This document shows, piece by piece, positions 9,685-18,433 of a stretch of DNA of 64,000 bases. The stretch lies in the NCBI GenBank assembly GCA_965657135.1, contig CBFHNF010000013.1, positions 9,284 to 73,283 of the forward strand. The letters are read 5' to 3'. The stretch comes from HIMB11 sp965657135. Its GTDB lineage: Bacteria > Pseudomonadota > Alphaproteobacteria > Rhodobacterales > Rhodobacteraceae. The notes beneath the pieces are model-generated. The model was not told where the DNA came from, did no database searches, and worked only from the letters and a program-made list of their open reading frames with translations. How positions within the stretch are numbered: the first letter of the stretch is position 1; each line of letters begins with the position of its first letter. A program made the position numbers and the translations under genes.

Positions 9685-10397
9685 CGTAAACGCGCAACCG
9701 TTCGTGTTACGCGTGAAATTCTAGCAGCATTTGGAGGATGCGAGCCTAAGAACGTGTCACCCGGGTCTGGGATGCGTGTAAAAAATTTTGCACCTCGAAC
9801 GGGATCATACCCAGCGTAATATGTGATCAGCGCGCCGATTTCATCGGCCTGCAATTCGTGATCCTTGGAGTAGACTCGCGATCCAACAGCCGCCCCCAGA
9901 TCAAACGCACTGTCCACATCCTCTTCTGATCCACCAGAATAGGCAATCAACCCTCCCAAAATCAAACCACCTAATCCTGCTGTACTGCGCTGCTGCGCAA
10001 TATGTCCTGCCACGTGGTGCGCCATTTCATGACCAAGAACAAATGCTATCTCATCCGTATTTCTGGCAGCCTCCAACAATCCAATTGAAAAGACCACCAA
10101 TGGACGACCATCTTTTTCCAGCGTTTGATAGGCATTCACCACGTCCGGCGTGCTTGTATCGACCTGAATTTTAAAATCACAATTTGCGACACGCCCTGTG
10201 TCACGACATATCTGTTCACCAACTGGTTCTACACGCGCCACAATCCTACGCATTGCGTCAATTACCGTCCCGCCCTGATCTTCGACAGTTTGAACCGTGG
10301 GTTGTACTTTCGCGCGCGGAAGTTGCTTTACTTGCGGTGTCGGGGCGCAGGACGCCACTAGGAACACGCAAAATACTGTTAATATTCTAGAATGCAT
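9681..10397 (-). CDS. M48 family metallopeptidase, predicted lipoprotein
   Basis: Zinc protease, 238 aa. The N-terminus has a short basic/hydrophobic stretch ending in LVASCAP, a lipobox with Cys at about residue 17, so it is predicted to be lipidated and face the periplasm. The zinc site is LGHEMAHHVAGH (HExxH near residue 122) with a downstream HELQADEIG providing the third ligand. Residues 145-165 contain a glycine-rich AGLGGLILGGLIAYSGG segment typical of M48C lipoproteins (LoiP/YcaL-like). These relatives act in outer-membrane protein quality control. It faces a divergent small gene at 10481. Confidence 0.9.
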   Translation of the reverse strand: MHSRILTVFCVFLVASCAPTPQVKQLPRAKVQPTVQTVEDQGGTVIDAMRRIVARVEPVGEQICRDTGRVANCDFKIQVDTSTPDVVNAYQTLEKDGRPLVVFSIGLLEAARNTDEIAFVLGHEMAHHVAGHIAQQRSTAGLGGLILGGLIAYSGGSEEDVDSAFDLGAAVGSRVYSKDHELQADEIGALITYYAGYDPVRGAKFFTRIPDPGDTFLGSHPPNAARISRVTRTVARLR

Positions 10398-10480
10398 AGG
10401 AGTTTGTCTTTGTAGTCGTTCGAATTTTTGATCATAGTATTATCGAACGGAATTTCTGCAAGCTACGGGAAAATTAAGTC

Positions 10481-10720
10481 ATGTTTACTATAGAACACGA
10501 ATTTGACTGCACGGTTGTCACACTTATGGACGAGGGCGATGCGTTTTTGCAAGAAGATGTCGTTATAAACGGGTTTGAAGATTGCATTACAATCCAGCAG
10601 TTTGATCCCAATACTAACGGTATGCAGAAAGTCACAATGTCGATCACCCAAATGAAGGATCTGGCCGCAGCTATTTCGTTGCCAGAGGGTATTTATTCCC
10701 GAACAAATCAAGAAGACTAG
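10481..10720 (+). CDS. Small acidic conserved-type hypothetical protein
   Basis: 79 aa, strongly acidic, no signal peptide or membrane segment: it begins MFTIEHEFDCTVVTLMDEG and ends NLPEG-like (SLPEGIYSRTNQED). I do not know its function. The composition, the compact beta-rich look, and its exact fit between a divergent lipoprotein gene and modC (4-bp tail-to-tail overlap) favour a real gene over the 82-codon frame on the opposite strand (10463-10711), which has no plausible context. The Shine-Dalgarno is weak (GGGAAAA upstream). From memory, similar short proteins occur widely in Rhodobacterales; that is not verified here. Confidence 0.75.
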   Translation: MFTIEHEFDCTVVTLMDEGDAFLQEDVVINGFEDCITIQQFDPNTNGMQKVTMSITQMKDLAAAISLPEGIYSRTNQED

Positions 10721-11808
10721 CTGCGAGAAACGTGCTCAGGTGCAACTGAAACAGATTTAATAATTGCAAAGCAGGTTTGTCCGTTTTTAAGATTTAACGC
10801 TGAAACAGATCTACGCGTTATCCTGGCAAGAATGGTGTTTCCAGCACTATTTATTGATATAATCGCTCCTGGACCACGTCCATATTTGATCGTGCTGATG
10901 TGTCCCTCGATCACATTTAGTGCCGAAATATTACTTGGTAATTCAGTGGATAACATGACATCTTGGGCCAAGATGCGCACGCGGACATTTTGTCCGACCG
11001 ATGCACTAATTTGGGGTAGATAGATTGGCCCCGAACTAGTTCGTAGTTTTGTTAATCCATCTTGCTCATGCGCTTCGATCTTTGCCGAAAGGATAGCACC
11101 AGCGCTTTGCAATCCCAGTTGCGGGACGATTTCCACATCCGAAAAAATATCTGTCGCAGTCCCCGATTTAATCACCCGACCCTTTTCCAACGCCACAACA
11201 TGATCTGCCAAGCGTGCGATTTCAGAGACGGAATGACTGATATATAAAATTGGAACCTTAGACTGATCGCGCAGTCGTTCCAGATAGGGTAGGATTTCCA
11301 TCTTTCGCTGATCATCCAAGGCGGACAGAGGCTCATCCAAAACAAGCAAGGAGGGATTTGATAAGAGCGCACGGGCAATCGCAACCCTTTGGCGCTCACC
11401 TCCCGACAGCCCACTCGGGCGACGGTTTAACAACGTTCCAATCCCTAACATATCGACGACATACGTCTGCTGCAGTGTGGTGCTACCTCGTCGTCCATGA
11501 CGCCGGGAATATTCCAAGTTCCCTTGTACTGAAAAATGCGGGAACAACAGGTCTTTTTGAAAGACGTAGCCAACTCCACGTGTGTGTGCCGGTCTGTTCA
11601 CGTCCTTCTCGCTTGAATAAAGAACGTCACCCATCAGTTCAATGTGACCTTGATTTGGCGCAAAAACACCAGAAATTGCTTGCGCGATCGTGGATTTTCC
11701 AGCCCCTGATCGACCAAACAACGCGGTTACGCCGGGCCCTGCGTCAAATGAAATGTCCAGTTCAATCCCAGGAAAGCGATGCTGTATGTTTACCTTCAGC
11801 GTCATCAA
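10717..11808 (-). CDS. modC: Molybdate ABC importer ATP-binding protein
   Basis: 363 aa ATPase of the ModC type. Visible: Walker A GRSGAGKST (about residue 32), Q-loop VFQKDLLFPH, signature LSGGERQRVA (about 133), Walker B LLVLDEPLSALD, then a C-terminal MOP/TOBE domain (about 295-360) that binds oxyanion in ModC proteins. Its start overlaps the modB stop by 4 bp. It supplies molybdate for molybdopterin enzymes such as the XdhAB encoded in this window. No modA lies beside it. Confidence 0.92.
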   Translation of the reverse strand: MMTLKVNIQHRFPGIELDISFDAGPGVTALFGRSGAGKSTIAQAISGVFAPNQGHIELMGDVLYSSEKDVNRPAHTRGVGYVFQKDLLFPHFSVQGNLEYSRRHGRRGSTTLQQTYVVDMLGIGTLLNRRPSGLSGGERQRVAIARALLSNPSLLVLDEPLSALDDQRKMEILPYLERLRDQSKVPILYISHSVSEIARLADHVVALEKGRVIKSGTATDIFSDVEIVPQLGLQSAGAILSAKIEAHEQDGLTKLRTSSGPIYLPQISASVGQNVRVRILAQDVMLSTELPSNISALNVIEGHISTIKYGRGPGAIISINSAGNTILARITRRSVSALNLKNGQTCFAIIKSVSVAPEHVSRS

Positions 11809-12494
11809 CCAAACACCCGTTTTCGCGTCACACGAGCCAAGCCTTCAGATAGCATAAGCGCCACCACAGAAATCACGACCGAGACAATCACCAAGGTTAC
11901 CGCACCTTGCTCTTTTCCGGGCATTTGCAAGAAACCATATATGGCCGAAGGAATAGTTTGTGTTTGGTTGGGCATATTTCCAACAAATGTAATCGTTGCA
12001 CCGAATTCGCCCAACGCTTTTGCGAAACCTAATATTGCACCGACTAAAATTCCGGGCAGAGCCATGGGTAGCGTAATTGTGAAGAAAACTCTGATTGGGT
12101 GTGCACCCAGGGTGAGCGCCGCATGTTCAAGCTCAGGATCGATTTGTTCAAGAGACAGGCGCACAGCTCGAACAACAAGAGGAAATGCCATAATTGCTGC
12201 AGCCAGAACTGCACCCGTCCAACGAAAAGCAAGCATAATCCCAAATGTTTCATTCAAAAATTGACCGACCAGGCCCGTTCGTCCAAAAAGCATTAATAAC
12301 AAGTAGCCTGTGACAACTGGTGGCAAAATAAGGGGCAGGTGCACAAGAGCATTCAAAATTTCCCTTCCCCAAAAATTACGTCTTGCCAACAAAAACGCAA
12401 TCCAAACCGCGAGAGGCAAGGACAGCAAGGTTGCCCATACAGCGACCTTCAGCGATAACATTATTGCCGCTAATTCTTGTTCACCAAAATACAC
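11805..12494 (-). CDS. modB: Molybdate ABC importer permease
   Basis: 229 aa, full length for ModB. About five membrane helices are visible, with LHPLILPPVVTGYLLL-like text (LVHLPLILPPVVTGYLLLM, about 46-64) and the cytoplasmic EAA loop region HAALTLGAHPIRVFFTITLP (about 143-162) that docks on ModC. It is the first gene of a two-gene modBC operon. Upstream lies the divergent rimP leader, so the periplasmic binding protein gene modA that normally leads this operon is missing at this locus. Confidence 0.92.
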   Translation of the reverse strand: MYFGEQELAAIMLSLKVAVWATLLSLPLAVWIAFLLARRNFWGREILNALVHLPLILPPVVTGYLLLMLFGRTGLVGQFLNETFGIMLAFRWTGAVLAAAIMAFPLVVRAVRLSLEQIDPELEHAALTLGAHPIRVFFTITLPMALPGILVGAILGFAKALGEFGATITFVGNMPNQTQTIPSAIYGFLQMPGKEQGAVTLVIVSVVISVVALMLSEGLARVTRKRVFG

Positions 12495-12574
12495 TGCGTG
12501 TCAGTCCAATTGTTTCATGCACCATAGTTTCAAAACATTCACACTTATGCAATCAGATCGTGCAGATTCAGGGG

Positions 12575-12603
12575 TTGCGGTTTTCGTTTTCAGAGCGTAT
12601 ACG
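12575..12603 (+). promoter_or_regulatory. Candidate sigma-70 type promoter of rimP-nusA-infB
   Basis: TTGCGG at 12575-12580 and TATACG at 12598-12603 are separated by exactly 17 bp. The expected start of transcription (about 12610) lies just before two hairpins and about 77 bp before the rimP ATG. Pattern seen in sequence; activity is inferred. Confidence 0.5.
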
Positions 12604-12607
12604 ACAT

Positions 12608-12674
12608 CCAACAGCGGTTTGTTGGTAACAACACTCCACCGAAATTCGTTCACGGGCCGCGAGCCCGTTTTTTT
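12608..12674 (+). promoter_or_regulatory. rimP leader with competing hairpins and intrinsic terminator (putative attenuator)
   Basis: Hairpin A is CCAACA/TGTTGG (12608-12613, 12620-12625). Hairpin B is GTTG/CAAC closing a GTAA tetraloop (12621-12632), which shares bases with A, so only one can form. An intrinsic terminator follows: ACGGGC (12652-12657), loop CGCGA, GCCCGT (12663-12668), then seven T (12668-12674). It points toward rimP and lies 12 bp before its ATG. In E. coli the rimP-nusA-infB operon leader contains terminators and is autoregulated by NusA; the same logic here is inference. Confidence 0.6.
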
Positions 12675-12686
12675 GTGTTTGGACAA

Positions 12687-13259
12687 ATGACAAATAGCTT
12701 AATTGCAAAAACAGCGATGGACCAAAGGATCGCCGAAATCATCAATCCTGTTATTGAAGACATGGGATTCGAGTTGGTACGTATTCGTTTGATGGGCGGG
12801 CAAACCAAAACCTTGCAGATTATGGCCGACAAGCCAGATGGTGGTATCGAAGTCGATGATTGTGCAGAGATTTCAACTGCCGTCAGCGCCATCATGGATG
12901 TCGAAGACCCCATAACTGATGCCTATACCTTAGAAGTATCCAGCCCGGGCATTGACCGCCCCCTGACACGCCTCAAGGATTTTGAGACGTTTGAAGGCTA
13001 TGAAGTTAAATTGGAAACTGCGGACATGATCGATGGTCGCCGCCGTTTTCGAGGAGAGCTTGCTGGCGTTGAAGAAAATGAAGTTTTGATCAACGTCGAA
13101 GAAGGCACAATTGGTTTGGAATTTGATTGGCTTTCAGAGGCCAAGCTTATTCTAACCGACGATCTAATCAAGGAAATGCTTCGCCAACGCAAGGCAGCAG
13201 GCGATATTAATCAAGATGATTTCGATGAAATCGTGACCGAACAGTCCGAGGAGGAATAA
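12687..13259 (+). CDS. rimP: Ribosome maturation factor RimP
   Basis: Cytoplasmic factor for 30S subunit assembly, 190 aa. Typical text: ELVRIRLMGGQTKTLQIM, DDCAEISTAVSAIMDVEDP and LEVSSPGIDRPLT, covering the N-terminal RimP domain and the C-terminal SH3-like domain, with the acidic tail seen in this order. I prefer ATG 12687; a GTG at 12675 in the same frame would start inside the T-tract of the leader terminator. Only 2 bp separate its stop from nusA. Confidence 0.94.
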   Translation: MTNSLIAKTAMDQRIAEIINPVIEDMGFELVRIRLMGGQTKTLQIMADKPDGGIEVDDCAEISTAVSAIMDVEDPITDAYTLEVSSPGIDRPLTRLKDFETFEGYEVKLETADMIDGRRRFRGELAGVEENEVLINVEEGTIGLEFDWLSEAKLILTDDLIKEMLRQRKAAGDINQDDFDEIVTEQSEEE

Positions 13260-13261
13260 AA

Positions 13262-14863
13262 ATGGCAATTACCTCAGCCAACCAACTAGAGTTGTTACAA
13301 ACGGCCGAAGCCGTTGCACGCGAAAAAATGATCGATCCAGGTTTAGTCGTAGCGGCGATGGAAGAAAGTTTAGCTCGTGCCGCAAAATCTCGTTACGGCT
13401 CGGAAATGGACATCCGCGTTTCCATCGATAGAAAAACGGGACGTGCATCATTTACACGTGTTCGCACAGTCGTAGAGGACGAATTGCTTGAAAACTATCA
13501 GGCAGAAATGACTGTAGAGCAAGCAAAGCAATATATGGAAAACCCCGAGATTGGCCAACAATTTGTGGAAGAAATTCCACCAGTCGACATGGGACGTATC
13601 GCGGCACAGTCTGCCAAACAAGTTATTTTGCAGAAGGTTCGCGAAGCAGAACGTGATCGCCAGTTTGAGGAATTCAAAGATCGCGCAGGCACAATTATTA
13701 ACGGTGTTGTGAAACGCGAAGAATACGGCAATGTTATCGTTGACGTTGGCCGAGGAGAGGCGATTTTGCGCCGCAACGAAAAGATTGGCCGCGAGAGCTA
13801 TCGCCCAAACGATCGTGTGCGTTGCTATATAAAAGAAGTGCGCCGCGAAGTGCGTGGTCCGCAAATTTTCCTATCAAGAACTGCACCAGAATTCATGGCG
13901 GAACTGTTTAAAATGGAAGTGCCTGAAATTTATGAAGGCATCATTGAAATCAAATCTGTCGCTCGTGACCCAGGCTCACGCGCAAAAATTGCTGTTTACA
14001 CAAATGATAACTCAATTGATCCAGTCGGCGCATGTGTTGGTATGCGCGGAAGCCGCGTTCAAGCGGTCGTAAACGAGCTACAGGGTGAAAAAATTGATAT
14101 CATTCCATGGAACGAAGATCAGCCAACGTTCTTGGTCAATGCGTTGCAGCCAGCAGAAGTTTCAAAAGTTGTTTTGGATGAAGAGGCCGGAAAAATCGAG
14201 GTTGTTGTCCCGGAAGAGCAGCTTTCACTCGCAATCGGGCGCCGCGGTCAAAACGTTCGCCTGGCAAGTCAGCTAACTGCACTTGATATCGACATAATGA
14301 CTGAAGCAGAAGAATCAGCGCGTCGTCAAAAAGAATTTGAACTGCGTACAAATTTATTCATGGAAACATTAGACGTTGATGAATTCTTTGCACAGCTTTT
14401 GGTTTCAGAAGGCTTCACCAACTTAGAAGAAGTCGCCTATGTCGAAGTAGATGAACTATTGGTTATCGATGGCGTTGACGAGGCAACCGCAGATGAGCTT
14501 CAGACACGTGCGCGCGAATTCTTAGAAGCGCAAGCGCGCGCTGCGATGGAAAAGGCCCAAGAACTCGGAGTCGAAGATAGCTTGATCAACTTCGAAGGCT
14601 TAACACCCCAAATGCTTCAGGTTCTTGCCGAGGATGGCGTTCTGACGCTTGAAGATTTTGCAACCTGTGCCGACTGGGAATTGGCAGGTGGTTGGACGAC
14701 CGTCAATGGAGAACGTGTTAAGGACACCGGCCTTTTAGAAGAGTTCGATGTTTCCTTGGAAGAAGCGCAGGATCTGGTCATGACCGCCCGTGTTATGCTG
14801 GGTTGGGTTGATCCCGAAGAGTTGGTGTCAGAGAGCACATCAGAAGAAGTCGAAGAGGACTAA
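13262..14863 (+). CDS. nusA: Transcription termination/antitermination factor NusA
   Basis: 533 aa. Order of domains: N-terminal RNA polymerase-binding domain (1-125), S1 domain (about 135-200, INGVVKREEYGNVIVDVG), two KH domains (about 230-345, GACVGMRGSRVQAVVNEL and AIGRRGQNVRLASQL), then C-terminal helix-hairpin-helix/acidic repeats (about 360-530). It controls pausing, termination and antitermination and probably the leader upstream of rimP. The Shine-Dalgarno GGAGGAAT overlaps the end of rimP. Second gene of the rimP-infB operon. Confidence 0.97.
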   Translation: MAITSANQLELLQTAEAVAREKMIDPGLVVAAMEESLARAAKSRYGSEMDIRVSIDRKTGRASFTRVRTVVEDELLENYQAEMTVEQAKQYMENPEIGQQFVEEIPPVDMGRIAAQSAKQVILQKVREAERDRQFEEFKDRAGTIINGVVKREEYGNVIVDVGRGEAILRRNEKIGRESYRPNDRVRCYIKEVRREVRGPQIFLSRTAPEFMAELFKMEVPEIYEGIIEIKSVARDPGSRAKIAVYTNDNSIDPVGACVGMRGSRVQAVVNELQGEKIDIIPWNEDQPTFLVNALQPAEVSKVVLDEEAGKIEVVVPEEQLSLAIGRRGQNVRLASQLTALDIDIMTEAEESARRQKEFELRTNLFMETLDVDEFFAQLLVSEGFTNLEEVAYVEVDELLVIDGVDEATADELQTRAREFLEAQARAAMEKAQELGVEDSLINFEGLTPQMLQVLAEDGVLTLEDFATCADWELAGGWTTVNGERVKDTGLLEEFDVSLEEAQDLVMTARVMLGWVDPEELVSESTSEEVEED

Positions 14864-14872
14864 GGACACCGA

Positions 14873-15505
14873 ATGGGTCATGGCGAAAGACATATGAAGT
14901 CCGATAATGCAGAACGTAAATGCATTGTGACCGGAGAAGTTCAGCCCAAACATGGGCTGATCCGCTTTGTCGTGTCGCCAACAGATGAAATCGTGCCCGA
15001 TCTTGCAGAAAAATTGCCAGGTCGCGGTATCTGGGTCAGTTCCGACAATAAAGCCATTGGCACAGCTATCAAAAAAGGCTTGTTCGCGCGTGGCGCAAAA
15101 AAATCTGTAAAAGTCGATCCAGACCTTTTGCAGCATCTAACAGATGCGATGAGTCGCAGAGTCGTGGAGTTAATCAGTCTCTCGAGGAAATCCGGGCGAG
15201 CGGTTGCAGGATATGAAAAGGTAAAAGATTGGCTTTTGAAAGAGGAAGCGGAAATCTTAATCCAAGCATCAGATGGCTCTGAACGTGGCAAATCCAAATT
15301 AAGCACCCCCTATGGTGGATCATTCATTGGTTGGTTGACAGCTGATGAACTAGGCGCAGCCTTTGGGCGACAGACAGTAATACATTGTGCGCTCGCCTCT
15401 GGCGGTTTGACGCAACGTGTAGTAGATGATGCGAAACGACTAAATGGTCTACGCGATATTGACGGTGGCAAAACTGCGACCGGGAAGGAAAAGACAGCTA
15501 GATGA
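14873..15505 (+). CDS. ylxR: YlxR family RNA-binding protein with L7Ae-like C-terminus
   Basis: 210 aa. The N-terminal part (about 10-90) is a YlxR/DUF448 domain: ERKCIVTGEVQPKHGLIRF and GRGIWVSSDNKAI. The C-terminal part (about 100-190) resembles the L7Ae/L30e RNA-binding fold (LSRKSGRAVAGYEKV). This fusion form is usual in alphaproteobacteria. Its place between nusA and infB is conserved, implying a role in RNA binding or in translation/transcription; the exact function is not established. Stop and infB start overlap by 4 bp. Confidence 0.88.
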   Translation: MGHGERHMKSDNAERKCIVTGEVQPKHGLIRFVVSPTDEIVPDLAEKLPGRGIWVSSDNKAIGTAIKKGLFARGAKKSVKVDPDLLQHLTDAMSRRVVELISLSRKSGRAVAGYEKVKDWLLKEEAEILIQASDGSERGKSKLSTPYGGSFIGWLTADELGAAFGRQTVIHCALASGGLTQRVVDDAKRLNGLRDIDGGKTATGKEKTAR

Positions 15506-18000
15506 GCGATAGTGACGGCAAAAAAACATTGGGTGTTCGTGGCGGCGGTCCACGTTCTGGGAACGTAAAGCAAAGTTTTAGCCACGGCCGTTCCAAAAAT
15601 GTCGTGGTCGAAACCAAACGCAAGCGCGTTGTTGTGCCCAAACCGGGTACGACAAAGTCAGCTGGTGGTGCGGGCGGTGCGGGCGGAGTTGGCGCGGGCG
15701 GAATGCAGAACGCCGAGATGGAACGCCGGTTAAGGGCGCTTCAAGCAGCTAAAGCACGCGAAGCAGAAGAAACAGCAGCACGTGAAGCGGAAGAAAAAGC
15801 GCGTCAAGAAGAACGCGATCGTCGTCGTGCGGATCAGGAAAATAAAGAACGCGAGCAGCGCGAGCTCGAAGAGCGGGCAAAAGCCAAGGCGGAAGCAGAA
15901 GCAGAAGCGGAAGAGCGCGCGAAAAAAGATGTTGAAGAGCAAAAAGCCAGAAACGTCGTCGAAAAAGAAGTTCGTAATGAACCCGTGCAACCAAAAATAG
16001 AGGATGCGCGGAATACAAAGCCCGCTCCTGTTTCTCGTAAGAAAGAACAGGAAGAAGAAAAGCGTCGCGCCAAAGCGCGTGTAACTGAAGGCGAGAATCG
16101 TCGTTCAGGAAAACTCACGATCTCACAAGCGTTAGATGGTGGCGAAGGTGGTCGACAACGTTCGATGGCGGCGATGCGCCGCAAACAGGAACGTGCCCGT
16201 CAAAAAGCGATGGGTGAATCCCAAGAACGCGAAAAGGTTGTCCGTGAGGTACAAGTTCCAGAAGCAATCGTTGTTTCAGAGCTTGCTAACCGCATGGCAG
16301 AACGTGTGGCAGAAGTGGTAAAGTCGCTCATGAAAATGGGAATGATGGTCACACAAAACCAATCAATCGATGCCGATACGGCCGAGTTAATCATAGAAGA
16401 ATTCGGACACAAAATTGTTCGAGTTTCTGACGCCGATGTCGAAGATGTTATCAACGAAGTTGACGATGCAGACGAAGATCTAAAGCCGCGCCCACCTGTT
16501 ATTACGATCATGGGGCACGTGGACCACGGCAAAACATCTCTTCTAGATGCGATCCGCAAGGCAAACGTCGTTTCAGGTGAAGCTGGCGGGATTACACAGC
16601 ACATCGGAGCGTATCAAGTCACAGCACCCGATGGTGCCCTGTTGTCATTTCTAGATACGCCCGGTCACGCAGCGTTTACATCTATGCGTGCTCGCGGTGC
16701 TCAAGTAACGGATATCGTTGTTCTGGTTGTTGCTGCTGACGACAGCGTCATGCCTCAAACAATCGAAGCGATCAATCACGCCAAAGCTGCAAAAGTACCA
16801 ATGATTGTTGCCATTAACAAATGTGACAAGCCTGATTCAAATCCCGATAAGGTGCGTACAGAGCTGCTGCAACATGAAGTCATCGTAGAAGCGATGTCAG
16901 GGGATGTTCAAGACGTAGAAGTATCCGCCTTGGCTGGAACAGGGTTGGATCAATTACTTGAGGCGATTTCTTTGCAAGCAGAAATTCTGGAACTCAAAGC
17001 AAACCCCGAACGTGCAGCGCAGGGTGCAGTAATCGAAGCACAACTGGATGTTGGCCGCGGTCCTGTGGCCACAGTTTTGGTTCAGAAAGGTACGTTGAAA
17101 CAGGGCGATATTTTCGTTGTTGGTGAACAATGGGGTAAAGTCCGCGCATTGATCAACGACCAAGGCGAACGTGTAAAAGAAGCTGGACCGTCTGTACCAG
17201 TCGAAGTTTTAGGCCTGAACGGGACACCCGAGGCAGGTGACGTGTTGAACGTTGTCGACACCGAGGCCCAGGCCCGCGAAATCGCGGATTATCGTATTGA
17301 TCTGGCCAAAGAAAAACGTGCGGCAGCCGGTGCGGCAACGACGCTTGAACAATTGATGGCACGCGCCAAAGAAAATGAAAACCTGACTGAAATGCCAATT
17401 CTTGTGAAAGCTGACGTTCAGGGTTCTGCTGAAGCGATTGTCCAAGCCATGGAGAAAATTGGAAACAACGAAGTACGCGTCCGCGTTCTGCATTATGGTG
17501 TTGGTGCGATTACTGATACGGATGTCGGATTGGCAGAAGCCTCTGGCGCACCAGTTATTGGTTTTAACGTGCGCGCAAATGCATCGGCACGAAATTCAGC
17601 CAACCAGAAAGGCGTCGAAATTCGGTATTACTCGATCATTTATGATTTGGTCGATGATGTTCGTGCAGCGGCAAGCGGTCTATTGTCGGCTGAAATTCGA
17701 GAAAACTTTATTGGCTACGCCGAGATCAAGGAAGTCTTCAAAGTTTCTGGCGTCGGCAAAGTCGCTGGCTGTATCGTAACCGAAGGTGTTGCACGTCGCA
17801 GTGCAGGCGTTCGTCTATTGCGCGACAACGTTGTGATCCATGAGGGGACACTAAAAACGCTTAAGCGTTTTAAAGATGAAGTCAAAGATGTTCAATCCGG
17901 ACAAGAGTGCGGGATGGCATTTGAAAACTACGATGACGTGCGTCCCGCCGACGTCATAGAAATCTTTGAACGCGAAGAAGTCGCTCGTACGCTGGACTAA
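15502..18000 (+). CDS. infB: Translation initiation factor IF-2
   Basis: 832 aa GTPase that loads fMet-tRNA on the 30S subunit. The first 230 residues are a low-complexity, highly charged linker rich in Glu, Arg, Lys and Ala, with a short Gly-rich tract (about 55-70). IF2_N follows (about 250-305), then the G domain with G1 GHVDHGKTS (about 338), DTPGHAAF (G3) and NKCD (G4), and domains II-IV with C-terminal fMet-tRNA binding. Last gene of the rimP operon, followed at once by a strong terminator. Confidence 0.97.
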   Translation: MSDSDGKKTLGVRGGGPRSGNVKQSFSHGRSKNVVVETKRKRVVVPKPGTTKSAGGAGGAGGVGAGGMQNAEMERRLRALQAAKAREAEETAAREAEEKARQEERDRRRADQENKEREQRELEERAKAKAEAEAEAEERAKKDVEEQKARNVVEKEVRNEPVQPKIEDARNTKPAPVSRKKEQEEEKRRAKARVTEGENRRSGKLTISQALDGGEGGRQRSMAAMRRKQERARQKAMGESQEREKVVREVQVPEAIVVSELANRMAERVAEVVKSLMKMGMMVTQNQSIDADTAELIIEEFGHKIVRVSDADVEDVINEVDDADEDLKPRPPVITIMGHVDHGKTSLLDAIRKANVVSGEAGGITQHIGAYQVTAPDGALLSFLDTPGHAAFTSMRARGAQVTDIVVLVVAADDSVMPQTIEAINHAKAAKVPMIVAINKCDKPDSNPDKVRTELLQHEVIVEAMSGDVQDVEVSALAGTGLDQLLEAISLQAEILELKANPERAAQGAVIEAQLDVGRGPVATVLVQKGTLKQGDIFVVGEQWGKVRALINDQGERVKEAGPSVPVEVLGLNGTPEAGDVLNVVDTEAQAREIADYRIDLAKEKRAAAGAATTLEQLMARAKENENLTEMPILVKADVQGSAEAIVQAMEKIGNNEVRVRVLHYGVGAITDTDVGLAEASGAPVIGFNVRANASARNSANQKGVEIRYYSIIYDLVDDVRAAASGLLSAEIRENFIGYAEIKEVFKVSGVGKVAGCIVTEGVARRSAGVRLLRDNVVIHEGTLKTLKRFKDEVKDVQSGQECGMAFENYDDVRPADVIEIFEREEVARTLD

Positions 18001-18002
18001 TA

Positions 18003-18031
18003 AAAAAACGCCCCAACTTGGGGCGTTTTTT
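18003..18031 (+). terminator. Bidirectional intrinsic terminator between infB and mutT
   Basis: Perfect inverted repeat AAAAAACGCCCC / GGGGCGTTTTTT (18003-18014 and 18020-18031) with loop AACTT. The A and T tracts make it usable from both strands, serving infB on plus and mutT on minus. Confidence 0.93.
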
Positions 18032-18034
18032 ATA

Positions 18035-18433
18035 TTATAACCAATCGCGCAGTATTGGGATGATTGGAATATCGGCAGGTGGCATCGGATACTTGTTCAG
18101 CTCTTTGGCATGTACCCAAGCGAGTTTTTGCCCCTCTTTCCCTTGTACTATACCATCCCACTTTCGACAGGCAAACAGCGGCATTAGCAAGTGAAAGTCA
18201 TCATAAGAATGAGACGCAAACGTGAGTGGTGCTAAGCAACTGGACCACGTTTCAATTCCTAATTCCTCGTGTAGTTCTCGCACTAATGCGTCCTCTGGAG
18301 TTTCCCCAACTTCAACCTTACCACCTGGAAATTCCCACAACCCGGCCATAGATTTTCCCTCTGGTCTTTGGGCCAATAGTATTCGTCCATCAGGATCGAT
18401 AAGCGCGACCGCTGAAACCAAAATAATCTTCAT
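18035..18433 (-). CDS. mutT: MutT family 8-oxo-dGTP diphosphatase (Nudix)
   Basis: 132 aa Nudix hydrolase expected to remove oxidised dGTP from the nucleotide pool. The Nudix box is visible around residues 36-58 (GKVEVGE, then RELHEELGI). The start MKIILVSAVALID at 18433 matches the family and overlaps the argJ stop by 4 bp; longer in-frame starts run into argJ. argJ-mutT pairing is common in Rhodobacterales. Other small NUDIX specificities cannot be excluded by sequence alone. Confidence 0.88.
   Translation of the reverse strand: MKIILVSAVALIDPDGRILLAQRPEGKSMAGLWEFPGGKVEVGETPEDALVRELHEELGIETWSSCLAPLTFASHSYDDFHLLMPLFACRKWDGIVQGKEGQKLAWVHAKELNKYPMPPADIPIIPILRDWL

Noticed and set aside
10463..10711. 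82-codon minus-strand frame opposite the small acidic protein
   Set aside because: It is an antisense shadow; the plus-strand frame has better composition and fits its neighbours.
12495..12686. Possible tRNA gene before rimP, as metY in E. coli
   Set aside because: No T-loop or acceptor pairing seen; the segment is explained by a promoter and leader hairpins.
15502..16240. Low-complexity charged frames in several phases inside infB
   Set aside because: Shadows of the Glu/Arg/Lys-rich IF-2 linker, not separate genes.
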